64,000 bases of DNA from JANOYJ01 sp963792485 (GTDB taxonomy: Bacteria; Pseudomonadota; Alphaproteobacteria; Rhizobiales; Rhizobiaceae), in assembly GCA_963792485.1 (NCBI GenBank), contig CAWBWL010000007.1, positions 310,001 to 374,000 of the forward strand, written 5' to 3'. Below, piece by piece: positions 52,099 through 60,618 of the stretch. Under the pieces are notes generated by a model. That model was not told where the DNA came from, did no database searches, and saw only the letters and a program-made list of their open reading frames with translations. The position numbers and the translations under genes were made by a program. The first letter of the stretch is position 1; each line of letters starts with the position of its first letter.

Positions 52099-52210
52099 GC
52101 CGAGCCACCTGCTCTCCCAAAGAGAAAATGCTCAAAAGTTGGTTTGTGCTGTGAAACCAATGGTTTCGGGTGTTGGCACTTTGTCTCACGCTTGCCGTCA
52201 TGGCGCAATC
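52064..52210 (-). ncRNA. candidate small RNA or 5' attenuator ahead of rhomboid gene
   Basis: The minus-strand leader reads, in order: an AT-rich promoter-like stretch around 52205-52230, a perfect GAAACCA-T-TGGTTTC hairpin (52153-52167), GGGAGAGCAGGTGG (52104-52117) and then the strong terminator at 52064-52098. A start near 52200 would give a transcript of about 130-150 nt. I cannot match it to a known RNA family. The bounds are estimates. Confidence 0.35.
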
Positions 52211-52366
52211 TATACCGCTCGTTAACCTTAACAGCGGCGCGGGCAAACGTGTCCCTGCGGCAGCCTGTTCCAATGGCACAGCATATGCTCGGCTCTTCCT
52301 GAAATACGGCTGCGGCGGCTCACTGTCGCAGCTTGGCACACATCGCATTCACAGGAACGGCCGCGA

Positions 52367-53023
52367 ATGAAGAATGAAGCATCTCTGGATCTGTTCATGT
52401 ACTGGAACAGATTGCGCGGCCAGCGCCCTGCCCCGTCACGCACGGAGATTGAGCCTGCCGACATCCGGCGGCATTTGGCCGACACATTCATTTTGGAGCG
52501 AGACGCGCGCGGACAGTCGATTTTCCGCCTCGCAGGAACCCGCGTTTGTGCCACTTATGGGCGAGAACTCAAGAACTTTGCATTTGCAAGCCTGTTCGGG
52601 CCACATGACCAAACTCTGGTGGCAAAGCTCATCGTGTCTGCCTATGAGCAAAAGTCTCCATGTCTGATCGGTTTTGAGGGCCGAAGCGTTGGGGGGCGCG
52701 GAACAAGTTTTGAGGCCCTGCTGCTGCCGCTTCATGCTGAAGGCGAGAGTGCCCGTCTTTTTGGCGCGATTATCCCCGACACCAAGCCGTTCTGGCTCGG
52801 TGCTGACCCGATTGCTGAAAACAAGGTGGTATGGGTGCGGGTCGTTGACCCCGAAAAAGCGTACATCTTTCTCAATAACCGGCCCGAAGTCGCCGTGCCG
52901 CCACTTGTTCCCGACGCCGATGTTCTGACGGGACGAGGCCGCTTGTCCCAATCAGGGACGGCGCATGGCGGCAAGCGCATCCGGCATTTGACCGTCATTA
53001 CGGGCGGGCTCGAAAAAACTTAA
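52367..53023 (+). CDS. PAS-domain protein (PAS_5)
   Basis: 218 residues: LFMYWNRLRGQRPAPSRTEIEPADIRRHLADTFILERD and FRLAGTRVCATYGRELKNFAF are the PAS_5 pattern found in alphaproteobacteria. No output domain; a sensory or scaffold role is likely. It precedes the PilZ gene on the same strand. Confidence 0.9.
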   Translation: MKNEASLDLFMYWNRLRGQRPAPSRTEIEPADIRRHLADTFILERDARGQSIFRLAGTRVCATYGRELKNFAFASLFGPHDQTLVAKLIVSAYEQKSPCLIGFEGRSVGGRGTSFEALLLPLHAEGESARLFGAIIPDTKPFWLGADPIAENKVVWVRVVDPEKAYIFLNNRPEVAVPPLVPDADVLTGRGRLSQSGTAHGGKRIRHLTVITGGLEKT

Positions 53024-53133
53024 TATAGCAGCGATCTTTGTGCCGCTGATTACGGCTTGTTAACGGAAATTTCCTATCGTGAGCGCTGATAGTTTCGATT
53101 CAGCTGTTAAAGCTCCTTTTGCTGGAAGTAATG

Positions 53134-53739
53134 ATGTCCGAAATGGGTGCATCCATCTATAGCAAGACCGAAAACCGCTCGTTCCAGCGCGTGAGCGTGA
53201 AGGTCTACGGACGCTTCATGCTGGAAGACCGCACTGAGCATCCTTGCCAGGTGGTGGACATGTCGCCGGGCAATGCGTCTTTCATCACCGACCATATGGG
53301 CGAACTCGGCGAAAAGGTGATCGCTTACATTGATCACATTGGCCGCGTTGAAGGTGTAATGACACGCACGCTGCCGGATGGCTTCGCGATGACGATCCTT
53401 GCATCCGACCGCAAGAAGGACAAACTTGCAGCTCAGCTGACATGGCTTGCCAACAAGCATGAGCTTGATTTGCCCGAAGACCGCAGGCACGAACGCGTTC
53501 TGCCGAAGAACCCGATGTCGATCATGGCACTCAACGACGGACGCCAGTATCAGTGCCGGATCGTCGATTTGTCGCTGTCCGGCGCCGCGGTCGAGTCAGA
53601 CGTCAAACCTGCCTTGGGCACGCCGATTACCCTTGGCACCATGCGCGGCCAGGTCGTGCGTCATTTCGAAGAAGGCGTGGCGATCGAATTTGCCGTCGTG
53701 CAGCGCCATGAGACACTGGAAGCAGCCTTCGCAGCTTAA
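53134..53739 (+). CDS. double PilZ-domain protein
   Basis: 201 residues with two PilZ-like domains: RSFQRVSVKVYGRFMLEDRTEHPCQVVDMSPGNASF and RRHERVLPKNPMSIMALNDGRQYQCRIVDLSLSGAAVES. The second has a fuller RxxxR...(D/N)xSxxG motif. Probably a c-di-GMP receptor. Start ATG 53134; ATG 53131 is in frame but too close to GGAAG. A terminator follows. Confidence 0.9.
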   Translation: MSEMGASIYSKTENRSFQRVSVKVYGRFMLEDRTEHPCQVVDMSPGNASFITDHMGELGEKVIAYIDHIGRVEGVMTRTLPDGFAMTILASDRKKDKLAAQLTWLANKHELDLPEDRRHERVLPKNPMSIMALNDGRQYQCRIVDLSLSGAAVESDVKPALGTPITLGTMRGQVVRHFEEGVAIEFAVVQRHETLEAAFAA

Positions 53740-53764
53740 GATATTTGTATTTTGACGCATTCAA

Positions 53765-53789
53765 GCGCGGGCATGTCCCGCGCCTTTTT
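53765..53789 (+). terminator. intrinsic terminator after the PilZ gene
   Basis: GCGCGGG-CATGT-CCCGCGC stem-loop followed by CTTTTT. Confidence 0.92.
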
Positions 53790-53854
53790 CGTTTGGGCCC
53801 GCAATGCCATTGGGTTTGGTTAACGCTGCGTGCAAACTTGCCCTACAACTTTCA

Positions 53855-53950
53855 GAAAAATTGATTATAGTTTGATTATATATTGAATACAATTCATCTA
53901 TACTTTGCTTTGTATTTGCACTCCACTCTTTGCCTCAAATAAAAAACTCT
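53855..53950 (+). promoter_or_regulatory. AT-rich upstream region of the LapG-like gene
   Basis: A strongly AT-rich stretch, unlike the surrounding GC-rich sequence, with the direct repeat TTGATTATA-G-TTTGATTATA. It lies 34-130 bases before the start of the transglutaminase-like protease and probably holds its promoter. Confidence 0.5.
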
Positions 53951-53983
53951 ATGTCATAGTGTGTCCACTGAGGAGAGTGGACG

Positions 53984-54580
53984 ATGTTCAAGAGTTCAGC
54001 ATGGCGATTATTGGCAAGCATGTCAATTTGCTTGCTTGCGGATTCTGCCTTTGCCGGATCTGCGATGAAGACGGGCGGCATGACAACACAGCCTGTCGGT
54101 CACTATGATTTCTGCTTGCAATATCCTGGCGAATGCGCGCAGCGCTCGGCAGATGGCGCACCGCTGGAGCTGACCCGCAAACTTTGGTCTGCCATGCAGA
54201 AGGTCAACAACGCGGCCAACATGTCCATTGAACCAATCACCGACCAGAATCTCTGGGGCATTTCTGAGCGTTGGTCATACCCGGACGAGCGCGGCGATTG
54301 CGAAGACTATGTCTTGGCCAAGCGCAAGGCCCTGATGGAGATGGGTGTTCCCGCCTCAAGCCTGCTGATCACGGTCGTGCGCCAGCAAAATGGCGACGGC
54401 CATGCGGTGCTGACTATGCGCACCACCCGCGGTGACTACGTGCTCGACAATCTTGAGCCTAAAATCTTGCTCTGGAGCCAGACCAGCTACCGCTTTCTCA
54501 AACGTCAGTCCGAGTTTGACTCTGGGCTTTGGGTATCCGTCAGCGATGGCCGTGCGCCGATTGTTGGCAGCGTGAACTGA
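53984..54580 (+). CDS. transglutaminase-like cysteine protease (BTLCP/LapG-like)
   Basis: 198 residues. Signal peptide LLASMSICLLADSAFA; catalytic triad Cys106 (RGDCEDYVLAKRKAL), His140 (GDGHAVLTM) and Asp155 (VLDN). In Pseudomonas, LapG cleaves the adhesin LapA when c-di-GMP falls. No LapA or LapD gene lies nearby, but a PilZ gene does. Periplasmic. Confidence 0.92.
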   Translation: MFKSSAWRLLASMSICLLADSAFAGSAMKTGGMTTQPVGHYDFCLQYPGECAQRSADGAPLELTRKLWSAMQKVNNAANMSIEPITDQNLWGISERWSYPDERGDCEDYVLAKRKALMEMGVPASSLLITVVRQQNGDGHAVLTMRTTRGDYVLDNLEPKILLWSQTSYRFLKRQSEFDSGLWVSVSDGRAPIVGSVN

Positions 54581-54632
54581 ATTTGAATTCCTGGCCGAGT
54601 CCCACCCTCCTCGTCCCCAACGGCCAGGTCTA

Positions 54633-54661
54633 GGAGCCAGCCCCGTCCCCGGGCTGGCTCC
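54633..54661. terminator. bidirectional hairpin between convergent genes
   Basis: GGAGCCAGCCC pairs exactly with GGGCTGGCTCC (11 bp) with a 7-base loop, between the BTLCP and carbonic anhydrase genes. Confidence 0.75.
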
Positions 54662-54689
54662 ACCCCTTTACACAGAGGTTTGTGTTCTC

Positions 54690-55217
54690 TCAGATTGCCT
54701 TGAGGCCGGTCATGAATCGCTGTCCGGCCGCCACATAATGGTCTGCCGATGCGCGCAGTTTCTCAATTGCGGCGGCGTCCAATGTGCGGATGACCTTCGC
54801 CGGAACGCCAACGATGAGGCTGTTGTCCGCAAACTCCTTGCCTTCCGTTACCAGCGCCCCTGCCCCAACCAGCGAATTTTTGCCGATCCTTGCGCCATTG
54901 AGCAGGATGGCGCCCATGCCGACCAGTGAATTGTCGCCAATAATGCAGCTGTGCAGAATGGCGCGGTGACCAATCGTGCAGCCCTCGCCCACTATCAGCG
55001 GAAAGCCCCAGTCGGTGTGCATGACAGTGAGTTCCTGAATGTTTGATCGGGCGCCGATCTCAATCCACTCATTGTCTCCCCGGATCGTCGCGCCAAACCA
55101 GACGCCGGCATCACGTGCGAGCCTGACCTTTCCGGCAATGGTCGCATCGTCCGCAATGAAATTGCTGGCACGGTCCTCAAACTCCGGTGCCATGCCGTCG
55201 AGTGAATAGACTGTCAT
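54690..55217 (-). CDS. gamma-carbonic anhydrase family protein
   Basis: 175 residues of left-handed beta-helix type. Metal ligands His67 (TVMHTDW), His84 and His89 (GHRAILHSC). YrdA/PaaY-like. Follows the DUF membrane gene on the same strand (24-base gap). Confidence 0.93.
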   Translation of the reverse strand: MTVYSLDGMAPEFEDRASNFIADDATIAGKVRLARDAGVWFGATIRGDNEWIEIGARSNIQELTVMHTDWGFPLIVGEGCTIGHRAILHSCIIGDNSLVGMGAILLNGARIGKNSLVGAGALVTEGKEFADNSLIVGVPAKVIRTLDAAAIEKLRASADHYVAAGQRFMTGLKAI

Positions 55218-55241
55218 GTTTGGCTCCAGTCAGCGTCGCGC

Positions 55242-55565
55242 TCAAAGCGTGCGCGTCAGCAAAGACATAACCTCAACCAGGACAATTCCCAAGGCAAGTG
55301 CCCAGCCATTGGCAAACACAAGCCCGGAAAGCACAAATGGAAGCGGCAAAGCATGTTCCTGACGCGCTGATTTGAGTTCGCGAAACAGCAGATAGGGACC
55401 TGCAAGCGCCACAAGTCCCAGTGAGCGCAGGATATGGTCGGCAGTTACAAAGGGCGCCCGCATGCCGGCAGGGCACTTGGCGCTCAGTTCGGCCAGCGTC
55501 GCAGCGCAAGCGGAGGCCGAAAAGCCGACGAGATAGGCGTAGGTGAACAGAACTGACAGCGGCAT
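55242..55565 (-). CDS. small membrane protein of unknown function
   Basis: 107 residues with three hydrophobic segments (SVLFTYAYLVGFSASACAAT, SLGLVALAGPYLLF and SGLVFANGWALALGIVLVEVM). Alphaproteobacterial hypothetical, in operon with the carbonic anhydrase gene. Confidence 0.7.
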   Translation of the reverse strand: MPLSVLFTYAYLVGFSASACAATLAELSAKCPAGMRAPFVTADHILRSLGLVALAGPYLLFRELKSARQEHALPLPFVLSGLVFANGWALALGIVLVEVMSLLTRTL

Positions 55566-55661
55566 TTACGCGGCCTTAACCATGAGGATTCAACAATGAT
55601 TAAGGACTGCAATCGCCATGCCGGATGATTTGTCCTGATTCAGAACACGGATTGCGGACCC

Positions 55662-56405
55662 ATGTCGATAAGCCACGCCGAGGACGCCAGTCATGAAGCG
55701 GTTGGGTATCACTATTCCCAGCGCATCTTCATGCTGTTTGCCGCTCTTGCAGGACTTTCGCTGCTGATCAGCCTTGGCGAGCGGGTCATTGGCTCGCGCA
55801 TTGCGCTTGGCGGTCACTCTGACCGTGTGACACCGCATGAAATTATCCTTGGCAATGATGTGCTGTCCGTGCCGGAGAACATGATCCGGCTGCCTGAGCA
55901 GCGGCGAGGCGGCGAGGCGGAACGTCTTGATCTTTATCTCTCCTGGCCGCGGCTTGCAGGATACAACGCCGATGAGGTCGGGGCATTCAACGGCTCGACA
56001 GACGCGCCCGGCCTTTTGTTCGTGTCATTTGAAGAGCGCGTCATGTCCCGTGACATGGCCGGGCGTTACGAGCCGATTTACAAGTTTCTGACCGAAGGTG
56101 CCGGCACGGACGGCCCGCTGGCGCTCACGCGTTACAAGCTGCAGGCAAAGGCAGGTTATCTCAATGAAGTGCTGTATGTCAGCGCCGAGCAGGATAATGG
56201 GCGGCGGTTTGTTGCCCGGTGCATTGAAGACAGCACGGAGCACCTCATCGCGCCGTGCGAGCGCGACATTCAAATCGGCACAAATCTGTCGGCGATTGTG
56301 AGGTTTCCGCAGGCCCTGCTTGAAGACTGGCGCGCGCTGGACGCGGCTATTCCAATCTTTATCGGCGGCATCCTCAAAACGCCGCCTGAGCTCAAGTCGC
56401 TTTAG
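55662..56405 (+). CDS. membrane-anchored protein of unknown function
   Basis: 247 residues. One N-terminal helix (IFMLFAALAGLSLLISLG) then a soluble region (RLDLYLSWPRLAGYNADEV, YEPIYKFL). Alphaproteobacterial hypothetical. Its stop TAG is the first three bases of the palindromic element at 56403. Confidence 0.7.
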   Translation: MSISHAEDASHEAVGYHYSQRIFMLFAALAGLSLLISLGERVIGSRIALGGHSDRVTPHEIILGNDVLSVPENMIRLPEQRRGGEAERLDLYLSWPRLAGYNADEVGAFNGSTDAPGLLFVSFEERVMSRDMAGRYEPIYKFLTEGAGTDGPLALTRYKLQAKAGYLNEVLYVSAEQDNGRRFVARCIEDSTEHLIAPCERDIQIGTNLSAIVRFPQALLEDWRALDAAIPIFIGGILKTPPELKSL

Positions 56406-56564
56406 AGCGGCGGGCGCCAACATGGGATCATTTGAACGCCGGATTTCCGTTCCCCGGCTAGGAGCGTGGCGCGAAGCGGTGCCAGCACCGTGAGCGGTGC
56501 GCGACAACGTCCGGGGCGCGGAAAGACAAGTTCAGGTGATTCCATGTTGGCGACCGCCGCTCTA
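56403..56564. repeat. 162-bp imperfect palindromic element supplying both stop codons
   Basis: The left end (TAGAGCGGCGGGCGCCAAC...) and the reverse complement of the right end (TAGAGCGGCGGTCGCCAAC...) match with one mismatch in the first 22 bases; pairing continues through ATGGGATCA/ATGGAATCA and CCCCGG/CCGGGG. The centre has GGTGC/GCACC hairpins. Both flanking convergent genes stop at the TAG of the element's ends. Likely a dispersed palindromic repeat. Confidence 0.85.
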
Positions 56565-56771
56565 GTCGAGGTCGACGTCCAAAATCGCCATCGAGAAATT
56601 ATAGGACAGATCGCCGTCCTCGTCGTCTCGGTAGACAAGGCCGATAAAATCTTCGCCCAGAAACACTTCGCCGGAATCGTCTTTGCGCGGCCGGGCTTTG
56701 ACGGTCAGCGACGGATTGCCGAAAGTCTTGCGAAAATAAGCTTCAAGCTTCTTCAGTTCATCCGGTTTCAC
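56562..56771 (-). CDS. DUF3126 protein
   Basis: 69 residues: KPDELKKLEAYFRKTFGNPSLTVKARPRK, FIGLVYRDDEDGDLSYNFSMAILDVDL. Short alphaproteobacterial family. GTG 56771 has GGGAG at the right distance; the ATG at 56777 is adjacent to it. Confidence 0.88.
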   Translation of the reverse strand: MKPDELKKLEAYFRKTFGNPSLTVKARPRKDDSGEVFLGEDFIGLVYRDDEDGDLSYNFSMAILDVDLD

Positions 56772-56865
56772 ACTCATCTCCCGCGCGATCTCGCGGCTAT
56801 TGACACGGCACAGCGCCTGCCGCAAGCGCCGGAGGCTCTCAACTTCCCGAATTGCGCTGTAATCG

Positions 56866-57690
56866 CTAGCAGTCCACTTCAAATATGGTCTGGTCCATTG
56901 AACGCGACGGCTCGGCGCAACCCGCGTCGCCAATGACTTTGGCCGGAACACCTGCAACAGTCTTGCAGGCTGGAACGGGCTTCAAGACCACGGAACCAGC
57001 CGCAACGCGCGAGCATTCGCCAATTTCGATGTTGCCGAGCACTTTTGCGCCGGCGCCAATCATCACGCCGCGCCGGATTTTCGGATGCCGGTCGCCCGTT
57101 TCCTTTCCGGTGCCGCCGAGCGTGACGCCCTGCAGGATAGACACGTCGTCTCCCAAAACTGCGGTCTGCCCAATGACAATGCCGGTCGCATGATCAAGGA
57201 AAATGCCTTTGCCGAACGGTACGGCCGGATCTATGTCGGTTTGAAAGACAACCGATGAGCGGCTTTGCAGGTAAAGTGCGAAATCTTTGCGTCCTTGCTG
57301 CAGCAGCCAATGCGCCAGCCGGTGGGTCTGGATGGCATGGAAGCCCTTGAAATAGAGCACGGGCTGAATGTAACGGTCGCAAGCCGGATCTCGATCATAT
57401 ACGGCCTGTATGTCGACCCGGACGATTGAGCTCCATTCAGGGTTGTCGGCAATCATCGCTTCGAAAGTCTGACGGATCAGACTCGCGCTCACATCCGGAT
57501 GGTCCAGCCTCTCGGAGATACGATGTACGACAGCGGACTCAAGCGAGTCATGATTTAAAATGGTCGCATAGAGAAATGCAGCGAGCAGCTGATCATTCTC
57601 GACAGCAGCCTCGGCCTCCGCCCGCACCGTATCCCAGACCGGGTCAAGCAGAACACGGTTTTTTTCAGCCAGATTGGAATGTGCGGTCAC
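56866..57690 (-). CDS. cysE: serine O-acetyltransferase
   Basis: 274 residues. N-terminal helical domain (DPVWDTVRAEAEAAVEND) and left-handed beta-helix: GIFLDHATGIVIGQTAVLGDDVSILQGVTLGGTGKETGDRHPKI, with the catalytic Asp/His. It makes O-acetylserine, the substrate of CysK (encoded at 2.7-3.7 kb). GTG 57690 has GAGGCG upstream. Confidence 0.95.
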   Translation of the reverse strand: MTAHSNLAEKNRVLLDPVWDTVRAEAEAAVENDQLLAAFLYATILNHDSLESAVVHRISERLDHPDVSASLIRQTFEAMIADNPEWSSIVRVDIQAVYDRDPACDRYIQPVLYFKGFHAIQTHRLAHWLLQQGRKDFALYLQSRSSVVFQTDIDPAVPFGKGIFLDHATGIVIGQTAVLGDDVSILQGVTLGGTGKETGDRHPKIRRGVMIGAGAKVLGNIEIGECSRVAAGSVVLKPVPACKTVAGVPAKVIGDAGCAEPSRSMDQTIFEVDC

Positions 57691-57792
57691 TTTGAGCGCC
57701 TCGCGATGATGAGATTCAGTGAAACTTCCATTCAATATAGGACAAGCTGCGCCTAATTTGAACAGCGCAGCCAAAGTTTGATGAACGCGCCG

Positions 57793-58551
57793 TCAAATTG
57801 GGTGGGCTTGCAGGAAGGAAAGCGTGCGGTTCTTGAACGTGCGGTCACCGACGGCCAGCATATGATCGCGGCCTTCAATGTCAAAAGCGATGCCGTTTGG
57901 AAGAAGCGCAGCGAGCTCGTGAGGTGATCCGCCGATATCATCCTTTGTGCCGACCGCCACAAGGACAGGCTGAGCAAGTTTCGACAATTGTTGCGGTGTC
58001 AGCTCTTCCCGTGAACGGGCTATGCAGGCGGCCAGTGCCTTCCGGTCGCTCTTGGTGGCATCCGCGAATTTGCGGAACGCAGCGCCTTGAGAATGGGTAA
58101 TCGACCCGGGGTCTTCCGTCCGCAAGGCGGCTGCGATTGGATCCCAGTCGCCGACACCTTTCACCAAGCCAATTCCGAGTCCGCCGAGGGTTATGGTTTT
58201 GACCAAATGCGGCGATGCAAGGGCTGTGAAAGCCGATATCCGGGCGCCCATTGAGTAGCCAAGGATGTGGAATGTTTTGACACCCAGGTGCGCTGCGAGC
58301 GCCACCACGTCAGCCGCCATTTTCTGCGGCGTATAGTCAACCTCATCATAGGACTTGCTGGATTGTCCGTGCCCGCGGTTGTCAAGCGTGACGACGCGGT
58401 AGCCGGCGTCGAGCAGAAATGAGGTCCATCCTGTCGAAATCCAATTGACTTTGGCGTTGGACGCGAAGCCGTGAATGAGAAAGACCGCCTCGCCCCCGCC
58501 TTCATCGGCATAGGCCAGATCAAAGCCGTCGTGATGGAAGAAGGAGGTCAT
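57793..58551 (-). CDS. alpha/beta-fold hydrolase
   Basis: 252 residues: FLIHGFASN, nucleophile elbow LGYSMGARIS, VAVGTKDDIGG (Asp) and EGRDHMLAV (His). Substrate unknown. ATGA overlap with the upstream DUF192 stop shows coupling. Confidence 0.9.
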   Translation of the reverse strand: MTSFFHHDGFDLAYADEGGGEAVFLIHGFASNAKVNWISTGWTSFLLDAGYRVVTLDNRGHGQSSKSYDEVDYTPQKMAADVVALAAHLGVKTFHILGYSMGARISAFTALASPHLVKTITLGGLGIGLVKGVGDWDPIAAALRTEDPGSITHSQGAAFRKFADATKSDRKALAACIARSREELTPQQLSKLAQPVLVAVGTKDDIGGSPHELAALLPNGIAFDIEGRDHMLAVGDRTFKNRTLSFLQAHPI

Positions 58552-59054
58552 TTGGCTTTCGAAACGGCACCAATCACGCGATGGCGCACAGGGTCGCCCG
58601 GCCTGATGCCTTCACGATTGGCAGTTCCGGCTACAAGTTCAAGTGCGAACCGGACTTCATCTTTGGAGCCGACAATATCAAGAGATTGCGGCACCGTGTT
58701 TTCGGCGATGGATTCAATGCGCCCGTTCTCCCCGATGAACAGAATATCGAGCGGCACATATGTATTCTTCATCCACATCTGAACCATGCGCGTGGTCTGG
58801 AAATCAAACAGCATGCCCTGCCCCGCCGGCATCGTCTTGCGGTTCATAAGACCAATGCCGCGCTCGCCATTATCGTCAGCTATTTCAATGAGATAGGTTT
58901 TGATCCCCGCTGAGGTCACTATCTCGAGTGGCTGCGGATCAATGGGCAATTGCTGGGCAGTATCTTGCGAATGCGCGCCGCTGCTGACCAGAATTGAAAA
59001 GAAAAATGCGGCCAGAACGGCCGCAGTCTTTCGGGAGGAAAATGCCCAACGCAT
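58548..59054 (-). CDS. DUF192 exported protein
   Basis: 168 residues. Signal peptide (AAVLAAFFFSILVSSGAHS) and the DUF192 core: ERGIGLMNRKTMPAGQGMLFDF, MVQMWMKNTYVPLDILFI. Unknown role. Overlaps the hydrolase gene by 4 bases. Confidence 0.9.
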   Translation of the reverse strand: MRWAFSSRKTAAVLAAFFFSILVSSGAHSQDTAQQLPIDPQPLEIVTSAGIKTYLIEIADDNGERGIGLMNRKTMPAGQGMLFDFQTTRMVQMWMKNTYVPLDILFIGENGRIESIAENTVPQSLDIVGSKDEVRFALELVAGTANREGIRPGDPVRHRVIGAVSKAK

Positions 59055-59062
59055 TTTATACT

Positions 59063-59680
59063 CTAGTGCGCGGTGGGTATTGGTGCGCCGAGGTCCGGAT
59101 GAATTTCCGAGGCCATCAGTCCTTTATCGCCAGGTCCGAACCGGACCAGAACCACTTGTCCCGGACGCAGCTCGGTCAAGCCGTAGCGGCGCAGGGTTTC
59201 CATGTGCACGAATATGTCTTCCGTGCCCTCGCCGCGCGTCAGAAAGCCGAAGCCCTTGGTGCGATTGAACCATTTGACCAGCGCGCGCTCAAGACCTGAG
59301 GTCGGTACAACGGTGACATGCGTGCGGGCTGGCTGCTGCTCGGCGGGGTGCACGGCGGTCGAATTGTCGAGCGAAACGATGTGAAATGCCTGCAAACCGC
59401 GGTCGCCATGCTTGGCCAGCACTTCAATGCGGGCCCCTTCAAGCGCGATTTGGTGACCATCGCGGCGCAGACAGGTGACGTGCAAGAGCACATCGGTCCC
59501 GCCCGGTCCGTCCGGCACGATAAATCCATAGCCTTTGGCTACGTCAAACCATTTGATCGCCCCGGAAATCTCATAAACGGGCGCGCCGTCCGCAGGCGCG
59601 GTGTGGTCTTTGCCACGGTCCGGAGTATTGTCACCTGCCATCAGTTTTTGACTATCACTGGATGATTTGAAATCCCCCAT
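59063..59680 (-). CDS. protein with two cold-shock domains
   Basis: 205 residues. CSD 1 AIKWFDVAKGYGFIVPDGPGGTDVLLHVTCL; CSD 2 LVKWFNRTKGFGFLTRGEGTEDIFVHMETL. Both have RNP1. An N-terminal polar tail. ATG 59680 has GGAAGG upstream. Close to the DUF192 gene (8-base gap). Confidence 0.92.
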   Translation of the reverse strand: MGDFKSSSDSQKLMAGDNTPDRGKDHTAPADGAPVYEISGAIKWFDVAKGYGFIVPDGPGGTDVLLHVTCLRRDGHQIALEGARIEVLAKHGDRGLQAFHIVSLDNSTAVHPAEQQPARTHVTVVPTSGLERALVKWFNRTKGFGFLTRGEGTEDIFVHMETLRRYGLTELRPGQVVLVRFGPGDKGLMASEIHPDLGAPIPTAH

Positions 59681-59893
59681 CCCGCGACACCTTCCGTTAC
59701 GCACATTTGATTCTGATGTGACAATAACACCGCAGCCGCGCGATTGGGCAAGTCCCTTTGCCTTAATTTAGACAGGCAATTGCCAACCTGTTGTGGCTTC
59801 ACACAAATAGTTTGGGTGTATAACCTTTCCGCCACACCTGCATCGGCGCCTGCGATTGCCGGACTGTGCCAAAATGGGAAGGAATGTTGTCAT

Positions 59894-60334
59894 ATGCGTT
59901 ATCTGCACACAATGGTGCGCGTCAGGGACCTTGATGCGTCGCTCGATTTTTACTGCAACAAGCTCGGTTTTGTCGAAACCAGGCGGCATGAGAGCGAAAA
60001 AGGCCGCTTTACGCTGGTTTTTTTAGCCGCGAATGAGGATCTGAATGCGGCGCGCGCCAACAAGGCGCCGCTGATGGAGCTCACTTACAACTGGGATACC
60101 GAAAATTACACCGGCGGGCGCAATTTCGGCCATTTGGCCTATGAGGTGGACAATATTTACGACTATTGCCAGTCGCTGATGGATGCAGGCATCACAATCA
60201 ACCGACCGCCCCGCGATGGCCACATGGCCTTCATCCGCTCGCCGGACGGCATTTCGTTCGAGATATTGCAGAAGGGCGAAAGCCTGCCCGCGCAGGAGCC
60301 TTGGGCGAGCATGGGGAACACCGGTGTTTGGTAG
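59894..60334 (+). CDS. gloA: glyoxalase I (lactoylglutathione lyase)
   Basis: 146 residues: YLHTMVRVRDLDASLDFYCNKLGF, LMELTYNWDT, FGHLAYEVDNIYDYC, FIRSPDGISFEIL. Metal ligands His5, Glu62, His80 and Glu123. Turns the methylglyoxal-glutathione adduct into lactoylglutathione. Confidence 0.94.
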   Translation: MRYLHTMVRVRDLDASLDFYCNKLGFVETRRHESEKGRFTLVFLAANEDLNAARANKAPLMELTYNWDTENYTGGRNFGHLAYEVDNIYDYCQSLMDAGITINRPPRDGHMAFIRSPDGISFEILQKGESLPAQEPWASMGNTGVW

Positions 60335-60359
60335 TTGCCGCTTGCATGCTTGAATTTGC

Positions 60360-60385
60360 GCATCTGATGCACTATCATCAGATGC
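60360..60385 (+). promoter_or_regulatory. perfect inverted repeat at the vapB start (likely operator)
   Basis: GCATCTGATG-CACTAT-CATCAGATGC, a perfect 10-bp inverted repeat, directly followed by the ATG of vapB. It leaves no room for a ribosome-binding site. Confidence 0.75.
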
Positions 60386-60616
60386 ATGAGAACAACACTC
60401 GACATTGACTATGATGTGCTTCAAGCGGCGAAGGAAATTGCTGCGCGCGAGAGCAAAACGGCAGGGGCAGTAGTCTCTGATCTTTTGCGAAAATCTCTGA
60501 CGATGTCATCACCGGCTGGAGAAGTCGTGTATCAGAATGGTTTCCCCCAAATTCCGACGGGGGGAAAGATCATTACCTCTGAGATGATCGAGAGCTTGCT
60601 CGAAGACGATAACTGA
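60386..60616 (+). CDS. vapB: VapB-like antitoxin
   Basis: 76 residues: MRTTLDIDYDVLQAAKEIAARESKTAGAVVSDLLRKSL is a ribbon-helix-helix DNA-binding domain; the C-terminal part (SEMIESLLEDDN) is acidic. First gene of the vapBC pair, 2 bases before vapC. Confidence 0.88.
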   Translation: MRTTLDIDYDVLQAAKEIAARESKTAGAVVSDLLRKSLTMSSPAGEVVYQNGFPQIPTGGKIITSEMIESLLEDDN

Positions 60617-60618
60617 GA

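Noticed and set aside
56402..56638. 78-codon minus-strand open frame
   Set aside because: It lies within the palindromic element and opposite-frame DUF3126 coding sequence, with no family likeness.
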